Assembly: GCA_944388615.1 (NCBI GenBank)
Contig: CALXJL010000023.1
Location: 1-17,487, forward strand
Source: an uncultured Clostridia bacterium
GTDB taxonomy: Bacteria; Bacillota; Clostridia; TANB77; CAG-508
Reading direction: 5' to 3'
DNA length: 17,487 nucleotides
A program made the translations under genes and the position numbers. The notes under the pieces were generated by a model. The model saw only the letters and a list, made by a program, of their open reading frames with translations. It did no database searches and had not been told where the DNA came from. This document shows, one piece after another, positions 15,550-17,487 of the stretch. The stretch's first letter is position 1, and each line of letters opens with the position of its first letter.

Positions 15550-16674
15550 ATGGAAAAAGAACAACAAGATATAATAAATGAGCACAAAAAAAGAAGAAGA
15601 GCAAAGAAAATAAAATTATCTATTGCAAGTGTTGTAACATTAATTTGTGCAGTAATATTAATAGTTTCATATTTGTTTTTAAGTAAAGATTATTATATAA
15701 ATTACAAAGAAAATGCAAATGTAGATTACAAAATATATTTAAAAGAAAATGAGTTCTACGAAGAAGAATATTTAGGTTTAAATAATGATGTAATAGCAAG
15801 TTTGATAAACAATATACAAGCAGAATTTAATTATGAATTAGATCTAGAAGCAAATGAAGAATATGAATATGACTATAGAATAGTAGCTAATGTAGAAGTA
15901 AAAGCAAAAGATAGTACAAATTCAATATATGAATCAAGTAAAGATTTAATAGCAAAAGAAAAAGTAAAAAGTACAAATTCAGAAATAAAAATTAATGAGA
16001 ATGTTGATGTGAATTATGATGAATACAATAATGAAATAAAGAAATTTATAAATCTATATGAGCTAAGTAGTACAGAAAGTACATTAACATTAGATATGTA
16101 TGTAAATATATATGGAGTAAATAGTGAAGAAAGAATAAATGATGATAGTAAAGTGGTATCATTAGAAATACCATTAACAACTAAAACAATAAATGTGAGT
16201 ATAACATCAGAGGTGGTAGAAAAAGAAGGAAAGATGCTAGCTAGTGAAGGTGAGTACAAGGAATTAGCTAATACATTATTATTAATAGGAGTAATAGTAT
16301 TAGTAGTTGGAATAATAATATTCATAAGATTAATAATGTACTTATTACAAACAAGAAGTGCTGAAAGAATGTATGAAACAGAATTAAGAAATATATTAAG
16401 TAATTACAAAAGTTATATACAAAAAGTAAATAATAAAATAGAAATAGAAAACTATGAAGTATTGAAGATAGAGACATTTAGAGAAATATTAGAAATAAGA
16501 GATACAATACAAAAACCAATATTGATGTTACAAGATGAGAGAGGATTAGGAACAGAATTTATAGTAATAAATGATAAAATGGCATTTGTGTATACATTAA
16601 GAGCAAGTGAAATAAGGGAAAAACTGAGAGAAAAGAGTAAAGCAAAAAATAATAAGAAAGATGAACAAAAATGA
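15550..16674 (+). CDS. DUF5305-like two-pass membrane protein
   Basis: This 374-residue protein has a basic N-terminal tail (KKRRRAKK), a membrane helix at about 23-44, a large exported part at about 45-240 rich in Glu, Asn and beta-type stretches, a second helix at about 243-266 and a cytoplasmic C-terminal domain. The layout and the stretch YEVLKIETFREILEIRD, leading to PILML and a late FVYTL segment, fit what I know of the DUF5305 family, which is often encoded next to SipW-type signal peptidases. No function is established. The ribosome-binding site AGGAGG (15536-15541) overlaps the stop of the peptidase gene, pointing to a partner role in export or assembly of the TasA-like and repeat proteins. 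A terminator follows at 16714-16747, so this is the last gene of the locus. Confidence 0.75.
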   Translation: MEKEQQDIINEHKKRRRAKKIKLSIASVVTLICAVILIVSYLFLSKDYYINYKENANVDYKIYLKENEFYEEEYLGLNNDVIASLINNIQAEFNYELDLEANEEYEYDYRIVANVEVKAKDSTNSIYESSKDLIAKEKVKSTNSEIKINENVDVNYDEYNNEIKKFINLYELSSTESTLTLDMYVNIYGVNSEERINDDSKVVSLEIPLTTKTINVSITSEVVEKEGKMLASEGEYKELANTLLLIGVIVLVVGIIIFIRLIMYLLQTRSAERMYETELRNILSNYKSYIQKVNNKIEIENYEVLKIETFREILEIRDTIQKPILMLQDERGLGTEFIVINDKMAFVYTLRASEIREKLREKSKAKNNKKDEQK

Positions 16675-16713
16675 TTTAAAGAAAAGCAACATGTGAAGAG
16701 ATTAAGAAAGTCA

Positions 16714-16747
16714 AAAAAACAAGCATTTAGAAATATGCTTGTTTTTT
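16714..16747. terminator. Bidirectional Rho-independent terminator
   Basis: AAAAAACAAGCAT (16714-16726) is the reverse complement of ATGCTTGTTTTTT (16735-16747), with an 8-base loop. The arms give a T-run on each strand, fitting its place between two converging genes. Confidence 0.9.
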
Positions 16748-16762
16748 ACTCTCTCTGATTAA

Positions 16763-17487
16763 TTATTGATTATCTTTTAAAATTTCAATTCTTTTTCTAG
16801 GCTTTCTAGGTTCATCTTGCATTACTTCTTTTATTGCACCTAAACTTCCTAAAGCACTAGTTGCTTCAAATGGAATAAATACTTTGTTTGCCTCTCCATT
16901 TGCCACTTCTTTTAATGCCTCTAAAGACTTTAATTGAACTAATTTCTCATCTGGATTAGAAGCCATTATTGCATCATAAACCATATTGATCTCTTGAGCT
17001 TTTGCTTCAGCAACTTTTTTAATAGCTTCAGCCTCACCAGAGGCTCTTCTTATTTTGGCTTCTCTATCAGCCTCTGCTTCTAATATAGCTGCTTCTTTTT
17101 TACCTTCAGCAAGTGTAATTGCAGATTGTCTTTCTCCTTCTGCTTGAAGAATTAATGCTCTTTTATTTCTTTCAGCATTCATTTGTTTTTCCATGGCATC
17201 TCTAATATCTGCTGGTGGAGTAATATCTTTAATTTCAACCCTATCTACTTTACAACCCCATTGATCTGTAGCATCATCTAGTATTGTTCTTAAATTATCA
17301 TTTATAGCATCACGAGAACTGAATGTAGCATCTAAGTCCATTTTACCAACAATATCACGTATTGTTGTAATTGCTAAATATTCAATACCTTTTTTCAAAG
17401 ATTGAATTTCATAAACAGCTTTTGCAGGATCTGTAATTCTATAGAAAACAACTGTATCTATTGTAATTGTAACATTATCTTTTGTAA
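16763..17487 (-). CDS. SPFH/stomatin-like (paraslipin, QmcA-type) protein, N-terminus missing
   Basis: This is a membrane-microdomain scaffold protein of the band 7 family. The open frame enters from the right edge of the window (first full codon ends at 17485) with TKDNVTITIDTVVFYRITDP and continues to a stop at 16763, giving 240 residues. The second half of the SPFH domain shows AVYEIQ, TTIRDIVGKMDLDATFSSRD and WGCKVDRVEIKDITPP. A long Ala/Glu/Lys-rich coiled-coil follows, with RNKRALILQAEGERQSAI and the EAxAI-type repeats. The N-terminal membrane anchor and the start lie outside the window. Family members help organise membrane proteins and often work with an NfeD partner, which is not seen here. 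It converges on the surface locus and is separated from it by a terminator, so it is probably unrelated to it. Confidence 0.92.
   Translation of the reverse strand, partial: TKDNVTITIDTVVFYRITDPAKAVYEIQSLKKGIEYLAITTIRDIVGKMDLDATFSSRDAINDNLRTILDDATDQWGCKVDRVEIKDITPPADIRDAMEKQMNAERNKRALILQAEGERQSAITLAEGKKEAAILEAEADREAKIRRASGEAEAIKKVAEAKAQEINMVYDAIMASNPDEKLVQLKSLEALKEVANGEANKVFIPFEATSALGSLGAIKEVMQDEPRKPRKRIEILKDNQ

Overview
The window comes from a low-GC Gram-positive bacterium, most likely an anaerobic Clostridia-type member of the Bacillota. The evidence is the very AT-rich sequence with A-ending codons, strong AGGAGG ribosome-binding sites, consensus TTGACA/TATAAT promoters, the fusA-tuf order of the str operon, a BofC-like protein and a ComEC protein. 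The genetic code looks standard, with TGG for Trp and TGA not used as sense. No tRNA, rRNA, CRISPR array, transposase or phage gene was found.

Left part (1-9574) is mostly housekeeping. It holds the 3' end of fusA, then tuf with its own promoter, a structured leader and a terminator. A pair of GC-rich hairpin repeats follows, then a secreted SH3/NlpC-P60 cell-wall hydrolase and comEC. Next come an L-threonylcarbamoyladenylate synthase gene and a membrane-anchored BofC-like protein. On the minus strand lie rarA, split by one extra base, and ruvA, both DNA recombination/repair genes.

Right part (9575-16674) is an accessory surface-protein locus, all on the plus strand. A 1181-residue BspA/DUF285 repeat protein and a 165-residue TasA-like protein carry the same kind of N-terminal segment: a hydrophobic stretch ending in a GIGxA/S-type motif, as in substrates of SipW-type signal peptidases. 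Each has its own promoter, and the two promoter-leader regions are visibly homologous over about 130 bp. Immediately downstream are a SipW-type signal peptidase with an unusually long multi-pass N-terminal region, and a two-pass membrane protein that looks like the DUF5305 family. My reading is a self-contained export and assembly system: the small TasA-like protein may be a fibre subunit, the large repeat protein a co-regulated partner or adhesin, the peptidase their processing enzyme, and the DUF5305 protein an accessory factor. Only the domain resemblances and the promoter homology are seen directly; the system-level role is inference.

The right edge (16763-17487, minus strand) is the C-terminal part of an SPFH/stomatin-like protein, separated from the surface locus by a bidirectional terminator hairpin.
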